A DNA stretch of 64,000 nt, taken from Coix lacryma-jobi var. lacryma-jobi. Taxonomy: Eukaryota; Streptophyta; Magnoliopsida; Poales; Poaceae. The notes under the pieces were generated by a model. It made no database searches. It saw only the letters and a program-made list of their open reading frames with translations, and was not told the DNA's origin. Both the position numbers and the translations under genes were made by a program. Location: assembly GCA_009763385.1 (NCBI GenBank), contig CM019823.1, positions 97,785,104 to 97,849,103 of the forward strand. The letters are read 5' to 3'. Positions 1-11,400 of the stretch are shown piece after piece. Within the stretch, counting starts at the first letter, position 1, and every line of letters starts with the position of its first letter.

Positions 1-877
1 AAACCCTAAGTGGAGAATAGCAAATGACTGAGATAGTTTGGGAGGTGGGTGTCTCCCCCTACTTATCCTAATTCTAATTCCCACTCTACCCCTACTAATT
101 ACAGAGCGAACCAGCTAAACCCTAAGGTTATTCTGGACCAACTCGAAGTAGATGCTGATCCGACGGCCATGCCCGCACAATAGGTAGCACCGCCTCGACG
201 CGACCTCACCGATTGCCAACACGTGCCGCCACCGCTCTGCTCGTCCTTTTCACGGACCTCGCACCTAGTTTTGAGGCTGAAACCGGGAAACCTGTCTTCA
301 CGACCAACCCCCGATTTTGAGGCCCAAACTGGGAAACTAGCCGTCCATTGTCTGAGTTTTGTGGCCCAAACTCAGAAACCCGCCAGCGCCCAGGTTTTGA
401 GGCCCAAACCTGGAAACCGTCCTCAGCCCGAGTTTTGTGGCCCAAACTTGGCAAACCCGTAGGACCCAGGTTTTCTGGCCCAAACCTGAAAACCATCCAC
501 CGGTGGTTTTTCTATGGCTCAACCACCAAACCGATGATGAGAGGGGATGCACCGCCCCTGCACCCCGCCCACCGACACATGTCCCCAGGTCCTCGACCTA
601 AGCAACACTATGCCCCGCAAGTCTCCGCTCGTCGCTGTCCCAGGCTGTCAGCCACCACAGCTGATCCTCAGGCCACCGGTCCCTCAGTCCAAGCCTCACG
701 TCCACCCTTCACCGCTCCCGGTCCATCGGCATGACACGTCTCTACTTGACCTTCACCTTGCCTTTGATCACTGTCTCCGTGCTAGACACCTGCACAACAC
801 AAGCCAAAGAACATGCGCATCAAACCAGTTGACAATCACTCATCACTCAAGATCCGGCATACACCCATGTATCTGCA
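1..877 (-). repeat. Sirevirus-type LTR, partial (copy A)
   Basis: On the minus strand this LTR begins with TG at 877 and runs off the window at 1. It matches the LTRs at 3723-5950 and 31407-33503 over the TG end, the six-unit inverted-repeat array and the block with a TATA-like stretch near position 65. The flank after 877 does not resemble the Sirevirus polypurine tract, so 877 is probably the outer edge of the element or solo LTR, with the rest outside the window. It is more diverged than the other copies. Confidence 0.8.
264..489 (-). repeat. Six-unit inverted-repeat array, copy A
   Basis: Six units of about 38-46 bp, each with two complementary arms around a GGCC-containing loop. Unit 3 has arms CTGAGTTT and AAACTCAG, unit 4 has CCAGGTTT and AAACCTGG. 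Unit 5 has a single G-T wobble. Units 1 and 2 have lost some pairing. See the finding at 5332-5561. Confidence 0.85.
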
Positions 878-1009
878 ATATCCTCTAAGAATGGGTTGGG
901 CCGGGTGTGGGTGGGTATGTTCCCGTTAGCAGGCGGAATTCACAATGATATCAGAATAGGCAAATATTGAAGATATGAAATTTGGAAAGAGAAGAAAAAA
1001 ATAAAAGCA

Positions 1010-2576
1010 TACTTCATTGGTTGCCTGAAAATCTGAATCCAGTTTGAGACAATAGGTAGATACAGCCTCATTTAAGAGATGGATGCTCCATTGTTGCCAC
1101 CAGCTATTGAAGGAAGATGAAGCAAAATGTTGGCAATTCCATTCTTTAACCATCTCTAGAGAAACAGATTGCTCCAATTGGAAGATTCTATCATATTCTA
1201 ATGTAGAATCTACTACCTCCCTTGGTCTCAACTTATCAACAAAGAAGGGGCACTTGACCAAAACCCATTTGCCTGGCTGCTATGACAGGGTGATAGAATT
1301 CATAAGAAATTGGGGGTTTTCCTCTGCCATGCCTGACTTCAGTAGGTAGAAGACAAGGCTTCATCAGCTGACATAGAATTTTCAAGCTTTCATCGTCACA
1401 TTCTGTTTGGAATCTGAAAGAGTATGGGTTTTCAAGTTCTGAGATGTCTGGATACTGAAACTAGTTGAATATAGCTGCAGGGAAGCCTTGATAGAAAATC
1501 TTAAAGAAAAAGTTGATTGACTCATCAATAGTCACCATGGTTGCAGCTTCTCCAAATGAAGTGCATCTCCTTGTCTTATCCTTGTTGGCAAATTGTTTTT
1601 CTTGACTCTCTGAGTAAACCAATGAAGGAAAAGACAGAGTCCTCTAATCTGGGACTACCAACTTGTGAAGGTGGAGATTGAGCCAAAGTTTAAGAAACCA
1701 CCAGGGTCCAGTTATTGCTAGGATGCTTTCATTTTCCATCAAACATTGGGATACATTGTTCAGCATACTATACAAAGCACCCAGGAGGTATTTACCCAAG
1801 GGTATGTCTGAACTCACTGGCAATTTTTCTGCTATTGCCAAGAAATTGGAGGTTGGGCCACAACTCTGCCTACAAAACAAGTGTTTCTCCAACCACATAT
1901 TTAGCAAGGCTTTGTGTTCTCTTTCTGAAATGCTGCTCTAGGGAGTCTTGAAAGTAATGATGTAACCAGACCACCCCCCTGACTTAAGGTTTCCTAGTCT
2001 TGTGGAAGGTTTGGTTTGAAGACTGTGGGGATTGATTGTTCTAGTGACATTCAAGTCGGTAAGCATGTGCACATCGGCTAAAAGAGGAATCATGGGGCCT
2101 TGCCTGAACATAGAAGCATTAAAGGTACTAGACCAAAAGTAGCAGGCAGTCCTCTACATTGGTTCATTCTTCTTCATGTGAGATAAAGACAGAGTAATGC
2201 ATTGATCCAAATTACGAAGAATCCAATCTGCCTTCTTCTTGGCTTCAACCTTAATCAACCAATCTCTCCAGCCCGGGATGATTGAGGGCCAATTCCTGAG
2301 AGGGGTCTTGTTCTCCCAATATTTTGGTTTCAGATTTGAATTCTTGAAAGGGGTCCTCTGAGTTTCAGCAATGATGATTTCAGCAGGATTAGAGTTGCCT
2401 ACTGGACCGAGAAAGAAGCTACTCAGACTATCATGTACGAAGATAAGGATTTGATCGTGAACCGCCTAAATTTTGTAAAAAAATGTGAGAAAGGTGCATG
2501 AAGCAGAGAAATCACCGGAAAAGGGGAAGGCATAGAAGCCAGAATTTACCTCAGGAATGGAGTCCAAAGTCGCCAT
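1010..2576 (-). pseudogene. Plant mobile domain (PMD, aminotransferase-like) pseudogene
   Basis: A minus-strand relic of a plant mobile domain gene, a family found both in host proteins related to MAIN/MAIL1 and in transposons. Exon 1 (2550-2576) starts at ATG and encodes nine residues (MATLDSIPE). A GT-AG intron of 84 bp follows (2466-2549), then a long exon from 2465. Family-like features include a 'WPS...GW.DW' segment near 2260, 'GGWSGYI' near 1960, a 'GKYLLGALY' helix near 1790 and 'GPWWFL.LWLNLH' near 1690. Stops interrupt the frame at 2154-2156, 1938-1940, 1644-1646 and 1461-1463, and there is a frameshift near 1255. At least two stops fall where family members usually have tryptophan (TGG to TAG). 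The 3' end is lost before the LTR at 877. It could be a host gene or transposon cargo; I see no transposon ends around it. Confidence 0.75.
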
Positions 2577-2781
2577 TTGTCCTGCGCAATTGCTAGATTC
2601 TTGAGATTTTGCTCGAAATCGCCTAACAGCGGGTTTGTTTGAAGGCTAGGGTTTGAAAGCCGATTGGGGAGAAGAGTAACGGTTGAAACAAGAGGATTTG
2701 ACGGATCGGCTAAATTTAAAGGAAGTAAGGAGTGGAAATTTTGGGAATAAAATAAATTTCATCCCAAAATTGGGAGGCATG
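2577..2781. other. Upstream region of the PMD pseudogene
   Basis: About 200 bp between the PMD start codon and the old LTR. It may be the former 5' leader or promoter. No clear TATA box is visible. It holds one copy of the ATCGGCTAA motif that is frequent in the neighbouring LTR, so the true LTR edge could lie slightly to the left of 2782. Confidence 0.3.
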
Positions 2782-3717
2782 TGTTAACACCAGATTTTGG
2801 ATCGAGGAAGACTTTCCATTTATGAACACAAACGGCTGATTAGTTAAGGAAATCGGCTAAATAAGGAAAGGGCTTGTTTTGAGTTCAGGGCATGATCGAG
2901 AAGATTCACGTGGACCAAGTTCAACAAGCCTAGAAGACGTGTTGGGTTGAACCGAGTTGGAGTCCGGGATCATCTTTTATTTATACTATAATGTATCCTA
3001 GTCGTATTAGAATAGGAGTCTTACAGGTTATAAATAGCTAAAGACCCTACTTTTGTAAGGACATCATACAATCAATCAAATAATTCTTCGGCCACCGGCC
3101 AAACCCTTATGAGTAGGAGTAAAGTAGATCTCGGTGAAACTTCCAATCAGGCGGGGCTGCATCGGCTAGATCGATCTCTGGTTTGCTTGTAAGTTTTACC
3201 AATGGCTCGTGTTATTGTTTGATAGGGCTACATTTGGCATCGACCAAACTCTAGTTGAGCTATGATGTGGGTTAGTTATTGGTTTAAGATCATCTTTTGT
3301 AAGTCTGTCTTGACTTTGATCAATCTCTTGCAATAGTCAATCATGACTAGTTATCGGCTCTATTAGGTTTGGCAATCTAATAGATTCATTAAGTTATCGA
3401 TATTGTTCATGTTTTTTTAAAGTTTATTTTATTTACAACAATATCCAGCCCAATCGAGAACAATAAGTCGGCTTGAGTTCAAACTCTATCTGGATCGACT
3501 ATCAAAGCCATCTCACGTTTATCCCAACAGAGATAGTCGGTCTAGACTTTCATCGGCTAACTTGTCGATCTCGATTGTTACATGTTGTGTGTTCGAGATA
3601 TCCTTTCAAGTTATAGTTTTGACCCGAGAATAAGTAGATTTGGATTCATATGCTTGTTATGGCTATATTTTTGAACCCCACTGATAGGCATGTTAAAGTA
3701 AATTTGTTTAATCTTAG
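2782..3717 (+). repeat. Old gypsy-type LTR, left part
   Basis: A plus-strand LTR begins with TGTTAACACC. A TATA box (TATAAATA, 3029-3036) lies in the expected U3 position. The motif ATCGGCTA recurs through this segment and again after the Sirevirus. At 3718-3722 the LTR is cut by the Sirevirus insertion, with duplication GTCAA. The rest continues from 33509. Confidence 0.55.
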
Positions 3718-4124
3718 GTCAATGAAGGACCGAGAGTGCAACCAGAAAGCGACCAGAGGGGGGTGAATGGGAGCTTTAAATTTTCCTTTCGGAAACTTTA
3801 AGCCACTGTCCCGAAAATCATTCCCAAGAGCAAAACCGATGCGCGTGATGTCCACGACCCAAGAGAGTGGGTGGATGTTCCCTAGGAACACAGCAGGACA
3901 CCACAAAAATTCCCTCGCCCAAGTTCACGCAGGTCAACTGGTGACAGGATGAACTTTGGGTAACTTCAACCTCCCCCGAGCAACACTCGGGGGATTCAGG
4001 CTATTTTGTAAAGCGAGAAGCCCAATTTCTGAAGAGCACGAAGTCAGGAATCCAACGCAACAAGCAGATCTCTAATCAAAAGTCGGACGAGCAAACTGCG
4101 GACGAAAACGTGCAAACTGCAATT

Positions 4125-4405
4125 GACCGGGCTCTGCCTGCGTCCGGTCGAGAGGCACCGGACGCGTCCGGTCACACAAAAGCCGAAATGGGACCTCTCT
4201 ATTTCGGACCGGACTCACTGAAGGGAAGCGTCCGGTCAGTAACTGAGCGTCCGGTCATGAAAGCTAAGCCAGATGAACAGTAGGATGGGTGCGTCCGGTC
4301 GACTGTGAACAGAGCGTCCGGTCAAACACCGAAACAGAGCATTCTGTGTTCAACGACCGGACTCTGAGACCTAGCGTTCGGTCTGCACGACGCTAGCGTC
4401 CGGTC
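4125..4405 (-). repeat. GCGTCCGGTC quasi-palindrome array, copy B
   Basis: At least eight copies of GCGTCCGGTC or its complement GACCGGACGC occur in about 280 bp. One pair forms the perfect palindrome ACCGGACGCGTCCGGT near 4160. The spacing is irregular, so this is not a simple tandem repeat. Confidence 0.8.
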
Positions 4406-4703
4406 ACCCCGCAGCAGCACTATTCGTCCACCGATTTGACTCAATCTCACCCAAAACGAATCCTCTAGGGATCAAACTTGGTGAGAAGAGTCACAAGGAG
4501 GATAGTGAGCTAACTCTACGAGATCATGGCTCGAACCTATATCCAAATCGATGAATCGAAGAAGTTTTGGGAAAGAAGAAAAACTTGACCCGAAACAAAA
4601 ATCAACCGATCTACTAGCTCGTGAGGTTAGAGGTGAATTCCTTCGGTGGAAAGAAGTGCCTCACGATCTAGAACAACTTGGTTCAAATGGATTTGCAAAC
4701 AAC

Positions 4704-4834
4704 ACAATAAGAAAAGGGGTGGGCTGGTGAGCCCGAGTGGTTCCTTGAGCCAGCCCCCAAGCCGGCAACCTGGGTTCGATCCCCAGCGCTGGCACCGGAA
4801 GGCCCCTCAGTTGGCCGACCTAATGAAAAAACAC
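4704..4834 (+). mobile_element. tRNA-derived SINE-like insertion
   Basis: This 131-bp block is present in the 3' LTR and absent at the same point of the 5' LTR. It contains a good polymerase III B box (GGTTCGATCCC, near 4773) and an A-box-like GCCCGAGTGG near 4731, about 40 bp apart, as in tRNA-derived SINEs. A short A-rich run lies near its right end (about 4825). No clean target duplication is visible; the flanks share only a short AAAC-like stretch. It is not a tRNA gene, because a cloverleaf does not form. Confidence 0.6.
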
Positions 4835-5331
4835 GCACCAAGCAAAGAGATCAATCGATGGGAAAAACGTGGAGAAAAGCAACCCGCGAAGAATAAGAAC
4901 AAAACGCGAAACACACCCACAAATTTGCAACCGTGTGGCTACCACATGCTACAATAGTGAGATTACGGTCTCACTTCCTCAAAATCTTACGGACACAGAG
5001 GTATGGTTCTCTTCTCTGTGGATCTCAGTTCGCTACAGCAGGGGAGAGGGAGAGCAGGAAAACCTAGAAGGCAAAATAGCAAATGACTGAGATAGATGGG
5101 GAGGTGGGTGTCTCCCCCTACTTATCCTAATTCTAACTATTCCTAATTCCCACTCTACCCCTAACTACTTACAGAGCGAACCAGCTAAACCCTAGGGTTA
5201 TTCTGGACCAACTCGAGGTAGGTGGTGATCCGACGGGCACGCCCGCACAATAGGTAGCGTTGCCTCGACGCAATCTCACTGATTGCCACCACGTGCCGCC
5301 ACCGCTCTGCGTCCTCTTCACGGACTCCGCC

Positions 5332-5561
5332 CCCGGTTTTGTGGCCGAAACCGGGAAACCAGGCCTTCACGTCCACCCCCGGTTTTGAGGCCCAAACCGG
5401 GAAACCAGCCTCCAAGTCCATCCCCTGGTTTTGAGGCCGAAACCAGGAAACCCGCCAACGCCCAGGTTTTGAGGCCCAAACCTGGAAACCGTCCTCAACC
5501 CGAGTTTTGTGGCCCAAACTCGGCAAACCCGTAGCACCCAGGTTTTGTGGCCCCAACCTGG
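5332..5561 (-). repeat. Six-unit inverted-repeat array, copy B
   Basis: Six units of 38-46 bp. Arms in order are CCCGGTTT, CCCGGTTT, CCTGGTTT, CCAGGTTT, CCGAGTTT and CCAGGTTT, each facing its complement across an 8-base loop of the form TGWGGCCC or TGWGGCCG. Only the last unit has a mismatch. A degenerate seventh unit may follow to about 5610. Confidence 0.9.
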
Positions 5562-5950
5562 AAACCGTCCACCTGATGGTTTTTCTCTGGCTCTACCACC
5601 AAACCGAAGCTGTAGAAGGGATGCACCGCCCGTGCACCCCATCCACCGACACGTGTCCCCAGGTCCTCGACCCGAGCAACACCATGTCCCGCAAGTCTTC
5701 GCTCGTCGTTGTCCCAGGCTGCCAGCCGCCACAGCTAATCCTCAGGCCACTGGTCCCTCAATCCAAGCCTCACGTCCGCCCTTCACCGCTCTCGGTCCCT
5801 CGGCACGGCACGTCTCTACTTGACCTTCACCTTGCCCTCGATCACTGTCTTTGTGCTCGACACCTGCACAACACAAGCCAAAGAACCTGCGATCAAACCC
5901 GTTGACAATCACTCATCACTTGAGACTCGGCATACACCCATGTATCCGCA

Positions 5951-5964
5951 ATCTCCCCCTTGAT
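5951..5964 (-). other. Polypurine tract of the Sirevirus
   Basis: On the minus strand CATCAAGGGGGAGAT directly abuts the first bases of the 3' LTR (TGCGG...). This is the expected plus-strand priming site. Confidence 0.85.
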
Positions 5965-6326
5965 GAGTGCATTGTCAACTACACACACAAGTCATAATGG
6001 AAATAAAAGGAAGAAGAAGGAGAAGAGAGAACTCGACCAAATGACCCAAAATCATAGCAAAGCGAAAGAAGGTCAAGTGGAAAGAGCAAGACAACTTGGT
6101 TCCCAAAGACATGGGCAACGACTCGACGCAACCAAGCAAAGCAACGCTAGCCCTCAAGAAGAGGTAGAATAGGCTCAACACCGCTAGCAGATACCAATTG
6201 AAAAATCAAAGCAAAATGCTAGTCCCTCAAGACATAGGCACAGAGGCTCAACACAACTAGCAGAAAGCTCGACATCAACTGAAAAGCTCGATACCAACTG
6301 AAGCCAACTGAAGCAAAGATGCGATT
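5965..6326 (-). other. Sirevirus 3' non-coding segment, outer part
   Basis: Non-coding interior between the polypurine tract and the CRM-like insertion. It contains short repeats of the type 'ctagtccctcaagacatagg', a phrase that recurs just past the insertion at about 13996. No reading frame is supportable. Confidence 0.6.
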
Positions 6327-6331
6327 GCTAG

Positions 6332-7248
6332 TGATGAGGACATTAACACCAGCAATACATCCTCTCCGACACAACCTATAGCTGGCCCTCTTACTCGTGC
6401 TCGTGCTCGTCAACTTAATCATCAAGTGAGTTCCATGATAAGCTCTTGTCCATCTTGTTTAGACAATGGAAACGCGTGCACTCTTCTTTTGATTAGGAAC
6501 CGAGGAGAAGACCGAAAGGGAGAAGGACTCGCGGTAGCCGGATTCGGACTGCAGCAAAGCGCCAACTTGTGACCGCCACCACGGTTGCATACGGATTCGG
6601 ATTCAGGCGCTTCAGGACTTGTTGGAAAGCTTATCAAGTTTACTTTCATATGAATCAAGTCCCACGTCAATATCTGTTCGGCAGCAGCGGCAATGATCCA
6701 ATTACCGTCGACAGGTCTTGCTGTCCAGGGTGCTGCGTCACCTCATTTTGGGCTTATGGCCCATGTATCAAGTTGGGTCCATTAGGGACGCGTCCTAGGG
6801 TTGGAGGACGACCCCAACACTCTTTTGGTCGTCAATCCATCTACTTATATCCCTCTATAGCCGCCATGGTCGGTTTGGGTTTTGTTTAGATCAAGTTTAG
6901 CCTTAGCTACTTGCTTGTAGGCGCGCGTGCAGGATCAGCCGCCCGTCTCCTTGTCTTCGGAACCCCATTGTAGATTAAGATTCAGTTTGAAACCTTCAAT
7001 TTCATCTTGCAAATTCAGTGCTTGTTTCCTCGTTCTTGCTAGTTCTTCGATTGCTTGCAGGACGGGAGCCCTAGGGGCTGGTTGTCGCGCTCCACAAGAT
7101 CGTGACGGCTATTGGACGTGGTGTATCGGTTGCTAAGGCGCGGTCTTGAGGGCTGTAGTCGGGCCGTGAACGTCATCTCCATCCACCAATCGAGTTATCC
7201 CCGTTTCTCATCGAAAGATCGGGCAAAAACCCTAGCGGGTTCGCATCA
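6332..7248 (+). repeat. 5' LTR of the CRM-like element
   Basis: 917 bp from TGATGAGG to GCATCA. The AT-rich run 'acttatatccctctatag' near 6840 is the best candidate for the core promoter. By LTR duplication it also carries the coding tail of the polyprotein. Confidence 0.9.
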
Positions 7249-7921
7249 GTTGGTAATCAGAGCAAGGTTCTTCGGTGAGAGACTTCTAATCCATTGCTGT
7301 TTTTAATTAATTTCCTATAGTCCAGAAAAGCCAAAAAAAATATAGTAGATTAGTTTTTCCATAATCCTATTAAACCTTTGTGCCTTGGCTAGTACCGTTT
7401 AGTTAGGGCTTGTTGAATTTGCGTTGCTTCGGTTTGTGTCGAGTTGCTGGTCTTAGTGTCTAGTCCTTTAGAGTTTCGAGTTCTTGTCACCATCTATACA
7501 CAGCCGAGTATTACCATATCTTCTCTCTGTCGAATCTGTTGTGAAGTCGGAATTGAACTGTCTGTGGTCTTGGTCCGGATCGAGTTGAGTTCCAATCTGA
7601 GTTCCACCAACGTGATAAAAAAAAGGAAACCGAGTAGAACTCGGCAATAGGTGGAATCCGTTTGTGGTTGGTTCTGAGTGGAAACCGAGTAGAACTTGGA
7701 GTCCGCTTGTTAATATATCCTGAACTCCGTCTACGTGAGTCCTTCTGTGATTCCAAAAGAAAGATAACTCCATACTTGTTCGGCCTTACTCTAGAGAGAG
7801 AGAGAGAGAGAGAGAGTATCTTCTTCTTACCGGAATACCCCTGTACTTTCGGAAAAAGTGTGTGTACCGAATTGCTCCTTTGTATTCTTTTGTTCATATA
7901 ATCAGTTTTTGAGGTTGCCCA

Positions 7922-7953
<32 letters not shown>

Positions 7954-8414
7954 AAAAAAAAGAAAAAAAAAAGAGAAAAGATTCAAAAGAAAATGGGCTG
8001 TTTTTCATATTGATTTTAGGTTTGTTCCACCTTGTTTTCAGGGGTGTGCTGTGGTTTTCCTTTGTGTCCAGGCTTGCGTCTCTAGCACGGTCTAGCCTAG
8101 GACCAGCACAGTACCGTCGTCGAACGTTTATTCAGCTCGCCTTTATAACTAACGTGGTGCTAGTTCGTTCCTTGTTTCAGCCCACCTATAGCTCCACATA
8201 CTCTACAGCTTGACAGGTCTTGTGCCGCAGCACCGATACACTTCATCCATTGCTGAAGACTTGTTGGTAGACGACCCCTCCTGTCAAGCAAGGTAAGAAT
8301 TGGTAAGAACTTGTGTAACAAGTTGAGTGTGAGAGACTTGCTGTAGCTACATCCTAGTAGTTGTAGGGCTTTTATTTCTTCACTTGCCTTTCTTGTTGTC
8401 TTTGTTTTTGAACC
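7249..8414 (+). other. Primer-binding site and long leader of the CRM-like element
   Basis: TGGTAATCAGAGC at 7251-7263 resembles the initiator methionine tRNA complement (TGGTATCAGAGC) with one extra A. The leader of nearly 1.2 kb has an (AG)n run at about 7792-7816 and an A-rich tract broken by G at 7920-7978. No supportable reading frame lies before the ATG at 8415. Confidence 0.75.
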
Positions 8415-11400
8415 ATGACAGGGGGAGATGATGACAACGAAACACTACATACACCTCGCACTAAGGGCATCATACAGCATTTTGAAAGGAAAGTGAAGCT
8501 GCACACAGAGGGACTTGATAATGACTTGCAGGTGACAAATGAAAAGCTGGGGCAGTTGGAGGCTACGCAGATGGCCACAAACAACAAGCTTACAAGTTTG
8601 GAGGAATCCGTTGCTAGTGTGGACAAAAGCCTTGCTGCTCTCCTAAGGCGATTTGATGACTTCCACACCGAAGATAAAGAGAAGCATAAAGAAGAAAAGG
8701 AGGGAGATCGAGAGCACGGTAGTCATGAAGATGACTACACTGCTGATACTGAGCATGATGATCAAGACGCTCGTGATCGACGACGCCTACGTCACAACCG
8801 TAGAGGTATGGGTGGCAACCGCCGACGCGAGGTACACAATAATGATGATGCTTTCAGTAAGATTAAATTTAAGATACCTCCTTTTGATGGTAAATATGAC
8901 CCTGATGCCTACATTACTTGGGAGATTGCTGTTGATCAAAAGTTTGCATGTCATGAATTTCCTGAGACTACACGTGTTAGGGCTGCTACTAGTGAGTTTA
9001 CAGATTTTGCTTCTGTTTGGTGGATAGAATATGGCAAGAAAAATCCTAATAACTTACCTAGAACTTGGGATGCGCTGAAACGAGCCATGAGAGCTAGATT
9101 TGTTCCATCTTACTATGCCCGTGATATGATAAATAAGTTGCAGCAATTGAGACAAGGTGCTAAAAGTGTAGAAGAATATTATCAGGAATTACAAACGGGT
9201 ATGTTGCGTTGTAACCTAGAGGAGGATGAGGAACCGGCTATGGCTAGATTTTTGGGTGGGTTAAATCGGGAAATTCAGGACATCCTCGCTTACAAGGAAT
9301 ACAATAGTGTAACCCGTTTGTTTCATCTTGCTTGTAAAGCTGAAAGGGAAGTGCAGGGACGACGTGCTAGCGCAAGGACTAATATTTCTGCAGGGAAGGC
9401 TAATTCATGGCAGCAACGCATGACTACAACTCCATCTACACGTATGTCTACTCCATCATCTAGTGACAAGACTCGAGCTGCTCCCACAAATTCAGTTGCA
9501 AAGACGATGCAAAAGCCTGCTGCGAGTACTTCATCCGTGGCATCGACGGGTAGAACAAGCAACATACAATGTCACCGGTGCAAGGGATATGGACACATGA
9601 TGCGTGATTGTCCAAACAAGCGAGTTATGATTGTCAAAGATGATGGTGAGTGCTCATCTGCTAGTGATTTTGATGAAGACACGCTTGCACTGCTTGCGAC
9701 TGACCATGCAGGTAATGAAGAACAAATAGAAGAACATATTAATGCAGGTGAAGCGGACCACTATGAAAGCTTGATCGTGCAGCGAGTGCTTAGTGCACAA
9801 ATGGAGAAGGCGGAGCAAAATCAGCGACATATTTTATTCCAAACAAAGTGTGTCATCAAAGAGCGTTCCTGCCGCATGATCATTGATGGAGGTAGCTGCA
9901 ACAACTTGGCAAGCAGCGATATGGTGCAGAAACTTGCCCTCAACACCAAACCACACCCGCATCCCTACTACATCCAATGGCTGAACAACAGTGGTAAGGC
10001 AAAGGTAACTAGACTTGTGAGAATCAATTTTTCCATCGGATCCTACAAAGATATTGTTGAATGTGATGTTGTGCCTATGCAAGCTTGTAACATTCTGCTA
10101 GGTAGACCTTGGCAATTTGATAGAGATTCTATGCATCATGGTAGATCAAATCAGTATTCTTTTCTATACCATGATCGCAAAATTGTGCTGCATCCTATGT
10201 CCCCTGAAACTATTATGCAAACTGATGTTGCAAGGGCTACTAAAGCAAAGAGCGAGAGCAATAAAAATGATAAATCTGTAATTGGTAACAAAGATGTGAT
10301 AAAACTGAAAGGACGTTGTATGATAGCTACCAAATCAGATATTAATGAGTTCAATGCATCCACTTCTGTTGCTTATGCTTTGATATGCAAGGATGCTTTG
10401 ATTACAATTGAGGATATGCAATGTTCTTTGCCCCCTGCTGTTGCTAACGTTTTGCAGGAGTATTCCGATGTGTTTCCAAGTGCGGTACCAGCGGGGCTGC
10501 CACCACTACGCGGGATTGAGCACCAAATTGATCTTATTCCTGGTGCATCTTTGCCAAACCGTGCGCCATACAGGACAAACCCGGAAGAAACAAAGGAAAT
10601 TCAGCGACAAGTGCAAGAACTACTGGACAAAGGTTATGTGCGAGAATCCCTTAGCCCTTGTGCTGTTCCAGTAATTTTAGTGCCTAAGAAAGATGGAACA
10701 TGGCGTATGTGTGTTGATTGTAGAGCTATTAATAATATCACCATTCGATATCGACACCCTATTCCACGATTAGATGATATGCTAGATGAACTGAGTGGTG
10801 CTGTTGTGTTTTCAAAAGTTGATTTACGTAGTGGCTACCACCAGATTCGTATGAAATTGGGAGATGAATGGAAAACTGCTTTCAAAACTAAGTTCGGTTT
10901 ATATGAGTGGTTAGTCATGCCTTTTGGGTTAACTAATGCACCTAGTACTTTCATGAGATTAATGAACGAGGTTTTGCGTGCTTTCATTGGGAAATTTGTT
11001 GTCGTATATTTTGATGATATATTAATTTACAGCAAATTATTGGATGAACATCTTGATCATTTACGTGCTGTTTTTAATGCACTACGCGAGGCACGCTTAT
11101 TTGGTAACCTTGAGAAGTGCACCTTTTGCACCGATCGAGTGTCTTTTCTTGGTTATGTTGTAACTCCACAGGGAATTGAGGTTGATCAAGCCAAGGTGGA
11201 AGCTATACAGGGATGGCCTGTCCCAAAGACTATCACCCAGGTGCGGAGTTTCCTAGGACTTGCTGGATTCTATCGCCGTTTTGTGAAGGATTTCAGCACC
11301 ATTGCTGCACCATTGAATGAGCTTACCAAGAAGGGGGTGCCTTTTGAGTGGGGCAAAACACAAGAGAATTCATTCGACATGTTGAAAGATAAGTTAACTC

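Larger units (their letters stand above)
3723..5950 (-). repeat. 3' LTR of the Sirevirus (copy B)
   Basis: On the minus strand the LTR starts TGCGGATACA at 5950 and ends with ...CCTTCA at 3723. It is 2,228 bp against 2,097 bp for its partner, and the difference equals the 131-bp SINE-like insert. A TATA-like GATAAGTA lies at 5119-5126. Substitutions against the other LTR are visible in many places, so the insertion is not recent. Confidence 0.9.

Noticed and set aside
1..10. Telomere-like AAACCCTAA at the window start
   Set aside because: It is a single copy and the same 'aaaccctag' word occurs inside the other LTR copies (for example near 5200), so it is part of the LTR.
264..489. Regularly spaced repeats resembling a CRISPR array
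   Set aside because: Spacers are similar between units and the repeats lie inside LTRs of a plant retrotransposon. There are no cas genes.
4715..4795. tRNA gene
   Set aside because: A- and B-box-like words are present but arms do not form a cloverleaf, and the block is an insertion absent from the partner LTR. A SINE is the better explanation.
7511..8008. Long antisense frame in the CRM-like leader
   Set aside because: It arises from the A-rich tract read as phenylalanine codons and has no domain or support.
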